This document shows, one piece after another, positions 31,892 to 39,771 of a DNA stretch of 64,000 nt (positions are counted from its first letter, which is position 1; every line of letters begins with the position of its first letter). The notes under the pieces were generated by a model. The model saw nothing but the letters and a program-made list of their open reading frames with translations, made no database searches and was not told the origin of the DNA. The DNA is from Halobellus litoreus (GTDB lineage Archaea > Halobacteriota > Halobacteria > Halobacteriales > Haloferacaceae). The stretch lies in the NCBI RefSeq assembly GCF_024464595.1, contig NZ_JANHAW010000005.1, positions 1-64,000 of the forward strand, in the 5' to 3' direction. The translations under genes were made by a program, and so were the position numbers.

Positions 31892-33112
31892 CTAGTCCCA
31901 TACCATCTCTGGCGGGTTGCTCGTTGACCGCTTCCTATCCGACGACGGCTTCGCCGCCTTTGCATCCCTCTCGGGTTCACCGAAGAGCCGTCGGATCGGG
32001 TGGCGCAGCGCCGCCAGACGTCCGAGGTCTCCCTTTCGGTAATTCACTGCCCACGTCCGCGTGTTTCCCTTCTTGTCGCGTCGAGCGACCACGATTTTCA
32101 CTGGACAGTATGGCACTTTGGCGATAGAGATCCAGCTCTCACACAACTCCGTCCCTCGGAAACTCAGCGATGCGCCACCGACCCAGTGTGCAACCTGTTG
32201 GTCTGCACTCCCCGAGTCAAACCACTCCTTTGTTTCTTCCATGAACGCTTCAAATCTCTCGGGAAACTCGCTCCCGATGTGGACGATCATGTACTCCGAA
32301 TTGCCCTGCTCGGTATCCTTCTTCCACCACTCGAGAAAGATGTGGTTCGCGGGTGAGCGGAGAACGTTGACCCACGCCCGTTCGCGCCCCTTTCCGTGGA
32401 GGGAAATTGCGTCAACCTTCTTCCATCCCTCAGGTGAGACGCCCTTATTGTAGTACCCCCGAAGCGGCGGGATCACTTCGAGGGCGTGGGCCCGCAGGTA
32501 CTCCATTGGGAACGGAATCTCCATCTTCACCTCAGGCTGTTCCGGCGGGTTCATCAACCGCCGCACGCTCTCTGCGTAGCCGTCGAGACCTTCGACGATT
32601 GGGACGGCATCGGGCCACGGTTTCTTCACGCGATGTTCGGCGAACTTCATGTCGTGGCCCTCGAAGTCAGACTGATACGCCCAGAACACCGAATATCCCG
32701 CTTCCAGGTAGTCCCACGAGAGCGAGCCGATCTCCTTGTCGTCGTGCTTGTGCTGAATCTCGACGATGAAGCCTTTCCCGAACGGATAGAGTTCCGCAGA
32801 AAACGTCGCGACAACATCCGCAACTCGGTCAGTCCCCGGGATGGTATACTCGTGACTGACGGTTGCTGACTCGAAAATCTCGCGGAGTTTCATCGCCGCG
32901 ATCGTCTTGAATCTAGCGTGGAGGTTTGACTCGCCCGGACACTCTGACCCAGAGTGGTGGACAAAGTGTTTCGAGACGAAGCGTCCATTGTTGTAATGCG
33001 ATCGGCGGAGGAACAGCGATTCTTCACACAGCGGACAGAGAATGTCGTCGTCGCCGTCGACGTCTAAGGAGAGCACCCGATCACCGTTCGGCCGCATGGC
33101 GAGGTATGGCAT
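31892..33112 (-). CDS. Competence CoiA-like nuclease-fold protein
   Basis: This protein has 406 residues. N-terminal CPLCEESLFLRR...KHFVHH...CPGESNLHARFKTIAA is the CoiA zinc-finger region; ADVVATFSAELYPFGKGFIVEIQHKH supplies the D...ExQ of a PD-(D/E)xK nuclease core. The C-terminal 200 residues are an added strand-rich domain. CoiA aids uptake or recombination of incoming DNA in bacteria; the archaeal role is unknown. The gene is divergent from the SWIM gene, with box pair E between them. Confidence 0.78.
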   Translation of the reverse strand: MPYLAMRPNGDRVLSLDVDGDDDILCPLCEESLFLRRSHYNNGRFVSKHFVHHSGSECPGESNLHARFKTIAAMKLREIFESATVSHEYTIPGTDRVADVVATFSAELYPFGKGFIVEIQHKHDDKEIGSLSWDYLEAGYSVFWAYQSDFEGHDMKFAEHRVKKPWPDAVPIVEGLDGYAESVRRLMNPPEQPEVKMEIPFPMEYLRAHALEVIPPLRGYYNKGVSPEGWKKVDAISLHGKGRERAWVNVLRSPANHIFLEWWKKDTEQGNSEYMIVHIGSEFPERFEAFMEETKEWFDSGSADQQVAHWVGGASLSFRGTELCESWISIAKVPYCPVKIVVARRDKKGNTRTWAVNYRKGDLGRLAALRHPIRRLFGEPERDAKAAKPSSDRKRSTSNPPEMVWD

Positions 33113-33242
33113 GAAGGGATTCTTCGCGGGGGTGTTTTCTGGTATCGCTCACGTTCTAATTCGCGCCATGCGGTAAAATAGCACTCGGGGTATCAACCCG
33201 ACAACCCCCCGAAAACCCGTCCGTTCGCCGCAGTAGGCGACT

Positions 33243-33290
33243 GTCCTACGTAACTATCCAAACGATATAGCCGAGATTGTAACGTAGGAC
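33243..33290. promoter_or_regulatory. Inverted 12-bp box pair E (spacing 36)
   Basis: GTCCTACGTAAC at 33243-33254 and GTAACGTAGGAC at 33279-33290. Arm starts are 36 bp apart, as in pair C. It lies between the divergent CoiA-like and SWIM genes. Confidence 0.7.
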
Positions 33291-33330
33291 AAATCACCCC
33301 TCCAGCCGAACCGGCTGGTTCTACCCGCCA

Positions 33331-33362
33331 TTTTTGTTTTCCCCCCGGAGCGTAGAGGGGCG
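33331..33362 (+). promoter_or_regulatory. Leader hairpin, copy 13
   Basis: TTTTTGTTTTCCCCCC, loop GGAGCGTAGA, then GGGGCG. The ATG at 33415 is 52 bases downstream. Confidence 0.6.
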
Positions 33363-33414
33363 ACACTAGAGGCACCTGCCAGTCGTGTGTAGCATCTCGA
33401 CGTGTCGTCGTCCC

Positions 33415-33960
33415 ATGGAGACCGATATCCCGATGGCAACAGCAGCATCCGATTCCAACCCAGTAGAAGAATCGACACCGTCTATTGAGAACGCCGCAAT
33501 CCGACGTGAGGGCCGGGCACAGACTCAAGAGATGGACGTCTCGTTGCTCCGACAGGGTGGCATCTACGAGGTTCGATCGGCGTCCGGGGGCATCTACGAG
33601 GTCGACGTACTCCAACGAACCTGTACGTGCCTCGATGAGCCACCGGAAGGTGGCTGCAAACACTACCGACGCGTTCGTACTGACATTCAAGCCGGCCTCG
33701 TCCCCAGACCTGATGGGAAGCTCCCCAATACCACTCAATCAGCGTTAACCGACGAAGAGATTCACGCGATTCGGTCAGCAGAAGCCACTATCCTCAAACA
33801 GCATCTTCTCGATGCCCTCCTCGCTCGCGAACTCGAACGCGCCCAGCTCGACCAGGAGATCCATGACCTCGAGTTCCTCGTAGAGGTCCTCCTGGAGGTC
33901 AGCATTGCAGAAGGATACGACCTCGACGAGAGTAGGATACTCTTACCAGATCTCTCTTAA
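33415..33960 (+). CDS. Small SWIM zinc-finger protein
   Basis: This protein has 181 residues from METDIP; MATAAS at 33433 is an alternative. CTCLDEPPEGGCKHYRRV (about residues 72-89) is a compact CxCx(n)CxH SWIM finger, preceded by two GGIYEV repeats. The C-terminal half is a long helix likely to form a coiled coil (LLDALLARELERAQLDQEIHDL). It is the second SWIM protein of this block and, like the first, sits behind a box pair and leader hairpin. Confidence 0.78.
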   Translation: METDIPMATAASDSNPVEESTPSIENAAIRREGRAQTQEMDVSLLRQGGIYEVRSASGGIYEVDVLQRTCTCLDEPPEGGCKHYRRVRTDIQAGLVPRPDGKLPNTTQSALTDEEIHAIRSAEATILKQHLLDALLARELERAQLDQEIHDLEFLVEVLLEVSIAEGYDLDESRILLPDLS

Positions 33961-34310
33961 ATTATGCCAACAGGTTCAAAACTACGACACTTACCGGAGA
34001 CGTCTGCTGCGTAGTGGCCTGTGCTCCTCCAAAAGCATCGGCCACAGGGGAACACCCTCCAAGAAGTGCCTGAGTGACGAAGCCCACTCTCATTCTAACG
34101 GGAGCGAACCTGTCACTCGTCCGCGCAGACGTTCCTGACCGGGTGTCGTAGTCCTGTCGGAGTTGAATATACTGACTCACATGGTATATCCTTTGGCCCA
34201 ATCGACAGCCGATAGGCTGTTCCAGGGGAGGATCGACGAGACTCAGCTGATGATTGTGGGACTCACGTAAACAGCCTCGGGCCACCGCGCCCGAGGCTTT
34301 TCTAATTCCC
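33961..34310. other. Intergenic with the right end of the next TnpB element
   Basis: A perfect 9-bp stem (GCCTCGGGC 34274-34282, GCCCGAGGC 34289-34297) followed by TTTT lies just past the stop of the minus-strand tnpB. On the plus strand it reads like a terminator; given the position it is more likely the right-end/omega RNA hairpin of the element. Nothing else is recognised in 33961-34270. Confidence 0.5.
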
Positions 34311-35615
34311 TCAGTCGTGCGCTAACACTCCCTGCTCGGCAAGCGAGCGGGATGAGGTTGGGCGGCTTACACGCCCCGACCCGGACAGACGCACCAACCG
34401 AACCTGCGGTTGGGTTTTGTGAGTCCGGTAATTCGATTCGTCACCGTCGAGCTTCGCCTTCTCGCGCCACGCGATGTTCACTGAGGCATTCCGGTCGGCG
34501 TGGTCTTGCGCTACATCACACTCGTTGTTCGTACACCGAAACCGCCGTCCCTGCCGACTGCCACGTTCACCACAGCACGAACACGTCTTCGAGTTGTAGT
34601 ACGCGTCTACCGTATCCGTAGGAATCTCTCGCCACGTCGCCTTGTACGAGACAAACTTCTCGAACTTGTGGAACGGCAGTTTGTGCAACCGGCGGTTCAT
34701 ATATGTTCCGTACTTGATTTCGTCGCGGATACCGCTCATATCCTCGAACACGATAACCGGATTCGAGAACTGCTCTGCGAGCTCCACGACAGCACGGGAA
34801 AGCCGATGCAACACCCACTCGGTGAACCGCTCCTCCTTGTCACCGAGTTTCCGATGAATACTTGTCTTGCCGTGTTCCTGACAGCGTTTCGTGATCGTGT
34901 GGTAGCGTTGGCGTTCCTGCTTAACCCATCCGTAGTCGAGGACGAGTGTTCCCTTCGTCCGCATCGTCTCGCGGTCGAAGGCGGTGAGTGCGACGTTGCG
35001 CTCGTTGATGTCCACACCGACTACCGTATCGGCGGTATCGGGTTCGGGCACGTCGAACACGCGTGTAACCGTGACGTGTAAGTAATACACGCCATCGCGG
35101 TACAGGAGTTCGGCCTGCCCAACATCCACCTCGTCCGACGTGAGGGCGTCTCGCAGTTCGTCCATTGCGTCCGGTTCGCCGCGCAGGTGTCCGTTCACGT
35201 TCTTGTAGGGTTTCGGGCTGATGCGGAACTGGACGCGGTTCGTGTCGTCGTCCACGGTGAGGCGGTAGCCTTCCGTGTGCGCCATCACAAGTGGATACGC
35301 ACCAGATTTGTCCGTACTCGGCGGAGTCGGCTTCCCTCCGTCAGGGTCGTCTTGGTTCTCCCACCAGTCTTTGAGTGATTGGTAGGAGTCCCATGTTTGG
35401 AGGGCTTTGCCGACGACCGCGCACTTGTTGTTCCGTAGGAAGTCGTTGCGGTCAACCCCTTTCTGTATCTCGGTGCGATTGTACCCTTGTTGTTTGAGGC
35501 GGATGGTTTGGTTGAAGATCTCGCGTGAGGCGAGGCGGGCGTTGTGAAGCCACGATCGTTCACCAGACGCTATGTGGAGGCGCGTCCGGATCGTCTTCGT
35601 GGCTTCTTCACCCAT
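34311..35615 (-). CDS. tnpB: TnpB of an IS605-type element
   Basis: This protein has 434 residues. RuvC motifs GVDINERNVAL, VIVFEDMSGIRD and DHADRNASVNIA give the catalytic D-E-D, and CSCCGERG...CTNNEC is the zinc finger. The N-terminus (TIRTRLHIASGERSWLHNARLASREIFN) differs from the TnpB at 3943, so the two belong to different subgroups. The dead tnpA lies divergently 45 bases upstream. TnpB itself looks intact. Confidence 0.92.
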   Translation of the reverse strand: MGEEATKTIRTRLHIASGERSWLHNARLASREIFNQTIRLKQQGYNRTEIQKGVDRNDFLRNNKCAVVGKALQTWDSYQSLKDWWENQDDPDGGKPTPPSTDKSGAYPLVMAHTEGYRLTVDDDTNRVQFRISPKPYKNVNGHLRGEPDAMDELRDALTSDEVDVGQAELLYRDGVYYLHVTVTRVFDVPEPDTADTVVGVDINERNVALTAFDRETMRTKGTLVLDYGWVKQERQRYHTITKRCQEHGKTSIHRKLGDKEERFTEWVLHRLSRAVVELAEQFSNPVIVFEDMSGIRDEIKYGTYMNRRLHKLPFHKFEKFVSYKATWREIPTDTVDAYYNSKTCSCCGERGSRQGRRFRCTNNECDVAQDHADRNASVNIAWREKAKLDGDESNYRTHKTQPQVRLVRLSGSGRVSRPTSSRSLAEQGVLAHD

Positions 35616-35659
35616 GCTTTGACAATCGTTCTAACTCATCATAAATATAGGGATTAGAG

Positions 35660-36067
35660 ATAGAGGAGTACCGCAGTCATGCACATTCGGTTAGTTCCTG
35701 TAAGTATCATTTTGTCTGGTGTCACAAGTACCGTCACCCGGTTCTCAACGTGGTTGAAGACGATGTGCGAGAGTTGTTTGGTGAGACTTCCGACCACTTC
35801 GGGCACAAAATTCTGGCGTTGGAGATTGCAGACGACCACGTACACCTGTTCGTCTAGTGCGACCCAAAACACAGTCCAGCCGACCTCGCTCGGCAGTTCA
35901 AGTCGTACTCGGGTAAGCACTTGCTGGAGCGGTATCCCGAGATTCGGGAGTCGTATTTCTGGGGTGGCGGATTCTGGAAGGTTGGGTACTACGTGGGAAC
36001 GACAGGTGCGGTGTCGGAGGAAGTGGTTGAGCGGTATATCGAAGAGACGGAACACGCGCCGGAGTGA
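35660..36067 (+). pseudogene. tnpA: IS200-type TnpA (Y1 transposase), inactivated
   Basis: In one frame the sequence reads HSVSSCKYHFVWCHKYRHP ... IADDHVHLFV, then TAG at 35855-35857, then CDPKHSPADLARQFKSYSG ... WKVGYYVGTTGAVSEEVV, ending at 36067. The HxH motif is HVH and the Tyr motif lies after the stop. In relatives the residue at the stop is usually Glu (GAG), so a single G-to-T change would explain it. The start codon also seems lost (ATA GAG GAG at 35660). Mobility would need a TnpA in trans. Confidence 0.85.
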
Positions 36068-36321
36068 CGCGCCCCACCCCCGCCCACGATGGGGCAGGGA
36101 ACTCGCGCTGCTTTTCGTTTAGAATTCCTATCGCCACCTCTACAACCCGAGATCTCGATATCGATTCGCGAAGTCTCTAACTCACTGGCCGCCTAGTTGT
36201 TTGCGGTATCTACGGTATTAATCATACTAACGTTACTACCACTATTACCAATATGAGTGTTCACACCTATATACCGAACACATAAACAAGTGATATTATT
36301 GGCCAGGAGAGAACGCTGAGA
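36068..36321. repeat. AT-rich downstream flank of the par operon with partition-like repeats
   Basis: After the transposon edge (about 36120) the DNA becomes AT-rich. Between 36200 and 36290 it contains words like those upstream of parA (GCGGTATC, ACGGTATTAA, AACGTTACTACC, TATTACCA, ATACCGAA). The par genes are therefore flanked by related short repeats on both sides. Confidence 0.4.
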
Positions 36322-36804
36322 TTACTCCTCAGTGTCCATACCAAGTTCGCCACGGATGAGATTGGGATTGTCTAAGATGACCCGGAAGCAGGCCATGTAG
36401 AAGTCCCAGTTCTTGTTGAGTTCCGTGTCGTGAGATTTCTTCCATTCATACTCGATGTCATCCCAGAGGCCCTCAACGGCGTCGACGACCTCGGGTGAGA
36501 GGAATACGTTATTATTTGCATAGACATCAGCAAGCGCTCCCAGCTCCCTATCTGGGTTCGGGTATTCGTGGGTATCAGGTCCTCCAGTCGTGCGTGACTC
36601 TTGTTCAACTGCCTGCTGAGCAGCCGATGGATCATCAGAATCCACTTCGGCTATCTCCTCAGTGTCACCCGTGGTATTTTCGGACAACGATTCAGCGCCC
36701 GAACTCGAGCTTGGGTCCGAACCGGAGACTCCGAGCTTCTGCGCCCGCTCTGAAACATCGCTCATCTGTGCCTCAAAGTCGTCTTCAGAGGAATCGTCAC
36801 TCAT
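36322..36804 (-). CDS. ParA partner protein, ParB/SegB-like role inferred
   Basis: This protein has 160 residues. The first 90 are acidic and Ser-rich; the last 70 (VYANNNVFLSPEVVDAVEGLWDDIEYEWKKSHDTELNKNWDFYMACFRVIL) form a helical domain. It overlaps the parA stop by four bases (ATGA), the standard layout for an adaptor that links the ATPase to the centromere. No classical ParB or RHH motif is visible, so the role is inferred from position. Confidence 0.7.
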   Translation of the reverse strand: MSDDSSEDDFEAQMSDVSERAQKLGVSGSDPSSSSGAESLSENTTGDTEEIAEVDSDDPSAAQQAVEQESRTTGGPDTHEYPNPDRELGALADVYANNNVFLSPEVVDAVEGLWDDIEYEWKKSHDTELNKNWDFYMACFRVILDNPNLIRGELGMDTEE

Positions 36805-37685
36805 GCTTCCACCTCTTGGTCGGCCGCCGCAGCGCGAATATCTTCGACGGTCATCGCCTTTGCCGCTTCAACATCCAATCCGAGCGTCGGTGGTGATGTC
36901 TGCTTAAGAATCAATTGAAGGAGTTCGTCGTATCGTTCGACTTCGTCGTTCCGGAGCGATTCTGGGTGAGCGTAGATTGACTGCTGGCTCTTTTTGGCCC
37001 TCGCGAACGCCGCTCGATGGTCAGTAATAACGCCCTTCTCGTCGAAAGTTTCATTGAACCACTCGACCATTCGCTTGTTCTCGTTGGTCATCTTCGTCGA
37101 GTTAACCGTCATCAGGAATGCGAGATACTGAATCTCGAGATCGTGCATCATTCCAAGGACCTCATATTGGTCGAACAACAGATCTGTCGAATGCGGCATC
37201 TCCGTCTCCGGCTCCATCGGCACGACGATCTTCTCGCCGGCCGTGACCGCGTTTTTCGCGTATGGTGAGAAATCCGGTGGGCAATCACAGACAACGTAGT
37301 GATAGTCGTCTTCAAGTCGTTCTAAGAGTCGCCCCAATCGGTTCTCGCCGGCATCAGCCGAGTCTAGGGGTGTTTTATTTCCATTATAACTCTGGTTGCT
37401 GGGGATAAGATCGAACTCTTCGTGATCGGTGTGGATGAGGTCGTTCACATTATCCCAACTTTTCGGATCTAAAAGGATTTCATCTAGTGAGAGCGCGTCC
37501 AGGTCTTTGTAGAGGTCTCGCTTCCCAAGGTTTGCGGTGAGAGTGCCCTGTGGGTCAAGGTCGATGGCAAGCACGTTGAAGCCGCGAGCTGCAAGACCGC
37601 CCGCAATGTTCAACGAGGTGAATGTCTTGCCAGTGCCACCCTTCTGAAACGAGATGGCGAGTACTTCTGGGTAGGTGTCGGTCAT
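36801..37685 (-). CDS. parA: ParA/SegA-type partition ATPase
   Basis: This protein has 294 residues. The deviant Walker A KGGTGKTFTSLNIAGGLA is at about residues 15-32, the A' motif IDLDPQGTLTANLG at about 40-53, and the Walker B YVVCDCPPDF at about 125-134. These proteins dimerise on ATP and DNA to move plasmid copies. I start it at MTDTYPEV, four codons after the first possible start. The upstream repeat region at 37700-37985 is the likely centromere and promoter. Confidence 0.9.
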   Translation of the reverse strand: MTDTYPEVLAISFQKGGTGKTFTSLNIAGGLAARGFNVLAIDLDPQGTLTANLGKRDLYKDLDALSLDEILLDPKSWDNVNDLIHTDHEEFDLIPSNQSYNGNKTPLDSADAGENRLGRLLERLEDDYHYVVCDCPPDFSPYAKNAVTAGEKIVVPMEPETEMPHSTDLLFDQYEVLGMMHDLEIQYLAFLMTVNSTKMTNENKRMVEWFNETFDEKGVITDHRAAFARAKKSQQSIYAHPESLRNDEVERYDELLQLILKQTSPPTLGLDVEAAKAMTVEDIRAAAADQEVEA

Positions 37686-37699
37686 AACTACCCTCAAAT

Positions 37700-37985
37700 T
37701 GAATTCATACCGTTATAATTGTTCGTCAGACGATTACCGTTTAGAACGGTACTACCGTTAATAATGCTATTATTGATCTGCTTCTATTCCTCCAATTCGG
37801 CATTTTAACCTATGTAGGGCCTATTCTGATGCGACAATAATAACGGTAATACCGATTTTAACAGTATATGCGGTATTACCATTATAACTACTATGGTCAG
37901 TAGTACCGTTATCAGCGATATTACCGTTAAAAAGGCTATTGCTGTTAGTACTATTTGTTACACTATTTCCATTATTCACGGTAAC
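37700..37985. repeat. Centromere-like cluster of TACCGTTA repeats
   Basis: TACCGTTA or its complement TAACGGTA occurs at 37708-37715, 37753-37760, 37841-37848, 37904-37911 and 37922-37929, with near copies at 37735 and 37870. The stretch is AT-rich and non-coding and lies directly upstream of parA. This matches the usual form of plasmid partition sites bound by the ParA partner. Replication iterons are an alternative, but no replication protein is in the window. Confidence 0.65.
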
Positions 37986-38069
37986 TACATTTTGAACATT
38001 CAACATGTTAGCACTACTATGACAGACATTAAGATCGCTACCGACTGGGGCACAGTGGATAGATGAGTG

Positions 38070-39320
38070 CTACCCGTCGGAGTCCTGGTCGGGCACATCT
38101 TTCTGGCTAGGTCGCTGATTCTGAAACGCCGTCTCAGCCATCTGAGCGCGTTCACTCGCCTCGATATGTGAGTAGTGCTCGCGAACCACCTCCTCGGAGT
38201 TATCTAGGTGTCGTGCAGCCTCCGTGTACCCGAACTCCCGAACCATCACCTCGCCAGCTCCCCGACGAGCGCCGTGCGGCGCCAGATAGCCGTGTTTGTC
38301 GTCATCCAACTCGATGTCTGCGTCCTCTGTGAGTCGCTGCAAAATCCGCCGTGCGCTGTGGGTCGTCAACGCCGGAGGGTCGACATCGTACTCGACACAG
38401 AGTTCGATCATCGAGACGTCCCCATCGTTCACCCGCTCGCGATGCAGACTTTCAGCCTCTTTGCGCGTATAGTCCCGCTCAACGAGTTCGTCTTTGAACG
38501 TCTCGACAAGGGTGGGATACGACAGCGTCGTGAACACGGGCCAGTCGTCACTCGATGGGTTCAGTACTGACCGGAGGCGTTCGAGTGACGGGATCGCAGA
38601 CGGTGGGACAGCCCTATCGCTCCATTCACCCTTCTTCCCGAGGACGGTGATTGTGTTGTCCTCGAGGGAAACGTCCGACCACCGGAGACCGTCGCGACCG
38701 CGCCGGGCGTCGGCGACATCGCCTAGGACTTCCGCGCCGCGGACGCCCGAGAAGCACAGGAGATAGACGAGCGCCCGGTCGCGACACGCTTTGATCGCCT
38801 CGTAGCGGTTCTCACCTACTTCGTCGATGGCTTCGTGTGCCTGTTCGTCGACGTACTTCAGGAGTGCCGTTCGCTGCTCGGGTGACCACGCCTGTTGGCG
38901 CTCGGTCTTACGTCCGTCGTCTTCTGGAAGTGGCTCTTTCGCCCGTGATTTTAACGCCGGATTCTCGTCGAGATATCCCTCGCGTACTGCCCATCCGCAG
39001 AACGCTGAAATGTGGGCGTAATAGTTCTGCTTCGTGCTTTCAGTCCAATCCTGTGTCCCGAGATGGCGAGCGTATTGGCGGATATCCCGGATAGTCAGCT
39101 CCTCGAATGTCGTAGGCGAACGCGGGCGCTCATGTTCGAGGAAAGTGAGAAAGCGGTCGAGTTCGCGTTTTGCATCCCTCCTGTACGTCCCGCTCTTTCC
39201 TTCCGCTCCTTTGCCCTTGTCCGTGAGGTAATCCTCGACGACGTCCGCGACCTCGACCGGCCGATCATCCTGGCCGTCCGTGTGGCCCTGGCCGTTGCCA
39301 GAAGAACTCATCTCACTCAC
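38070..39320 (-). CDS. Tyrosine recombinase / integrase
   Basis: This protein has 416 residues. A SAM-like N-terminal core-binding domain (about 25-130) is followed by the catalytic domain: SGVRGAEV (first Arg, about 195), HGARRGAG (His-x-x-Arg, about 350), ARHLDN (His) and REHYSHIEA with the Tyr nucleophile (about 380). This is the XerC/D-like class found on haloarchaeal plasmids. It may resolve plasmid multimers or integrate the replicon. No tRNA gene is nearby to suggest an attachment site. Confidence 0.9.
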   Translation of the reverse strand: MSEMSSSGNGQGHTDGQDDRPVEVADVVEDYLTDKGKGAEGKSGTYRRDAKRELDRFLTFLEHERPRSPTTFEELTIRDIRQYARHLGTQDWTESTKQNYYAHISAFCGWAVREGYLDENPALKSRAKEPLPEDDGRKTERQQAWSPEQRTALLKYVDEQAHEAIDEVGENRYEAIKACRDRALVYLLCFSGVRGAEVLGDVADARRGRDGLRWSDVSLEDNTITVLGKKGEWSDRAVPPSAIPSLERLRSVLNPSSDDWPVFTTLSYPTLVETFKDELVERDYTRKEAESLHRERVNDGDVSMIELCVEYDVDPPALTTHSARRILQRLTEDADIELDDDKHGYLAPHGARRGAGEVMVREFGYTEAARHLDNSEEVVREHYSHIEASERAQMAETAFQNQRPSQKDVPDQDSDG

Positions 39321-39771
39321 CGCCTCCGTGGAACCGTGCTTCGAGGGCTATCTGGGCGGGAATACCTGGGATGTCGGGTGGAGTCATGGGATTCGCTTTG
39401 GTAGACGGCGGCCACCTGCTTGAAAGTACGTACTCTTATCGAACTAAGAGTACCTACTCGAATCTCGAAACTATGACTCGGTAAACGCACGATACAGAGC
39501 CACTAACGCAGAAATACCGTGTTTTAGGGATCCAGATTTAGTTAATAAACGGTATGCTGCTATATCGAAAATTTCTGCTTTGGAAGTTGAGACTACAGTG
39601 GGTTTAGCGGGGCTGTGATGCGTGGTTTCGGCTGAATCAGTAATCAGTAACGGCTCCAGATCGGCTCTCAATCGTCCTTTCCTGTTGTACTACCAACTAT
39701 ATCGTCGAATTTCAAAGACGTCTAGTAGTGTAGCCACTCAGCAACCGGGCTAACTCAGACCGAGTGCCTCT
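39321..39771. other. Intergenic with an inverted repeat upstream of the integrase
   Basis: GTACTCTTA, spacer TCGAAC, TAAGAGTAC (about 39428-39451) forms a 9-bp palindrome flanked by further GTAC words, about 110 bases upstream of the integrase start. It could be an operator or a recombination site. A minus-strand 66-codon frame at 39471-39671 has no recognisable features and I do not call it. The transposon's left end should lie near 39700-39770. Confidence 0.45.

Noticed and set aside
7450-33362. Leader hairpins as transcription terminators
   Set aside because: The T-run is on the 5' side of the stem on the sense strand and there is no T-run after it, and several copies lie six to ten bases before a start codon.
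36200-38000. CRISPR array
   Set aside because: Repeats near parA are short (8 bp), unevenly spaced and in both orientations. No regular repeat-spacer pattern is seen anywhere in the window.
38070-39470. tRNA gene as integrase attachment site
   Set aside because: I found no cloverleaf-compatible sequence or tRNA 3' end next to the integrase.
39471-39671. 66-codon minus-strand frame between integrase and transposase
   Set aside because: No family, no promoter signal, and low-quality composition; not distinguishable from chance.
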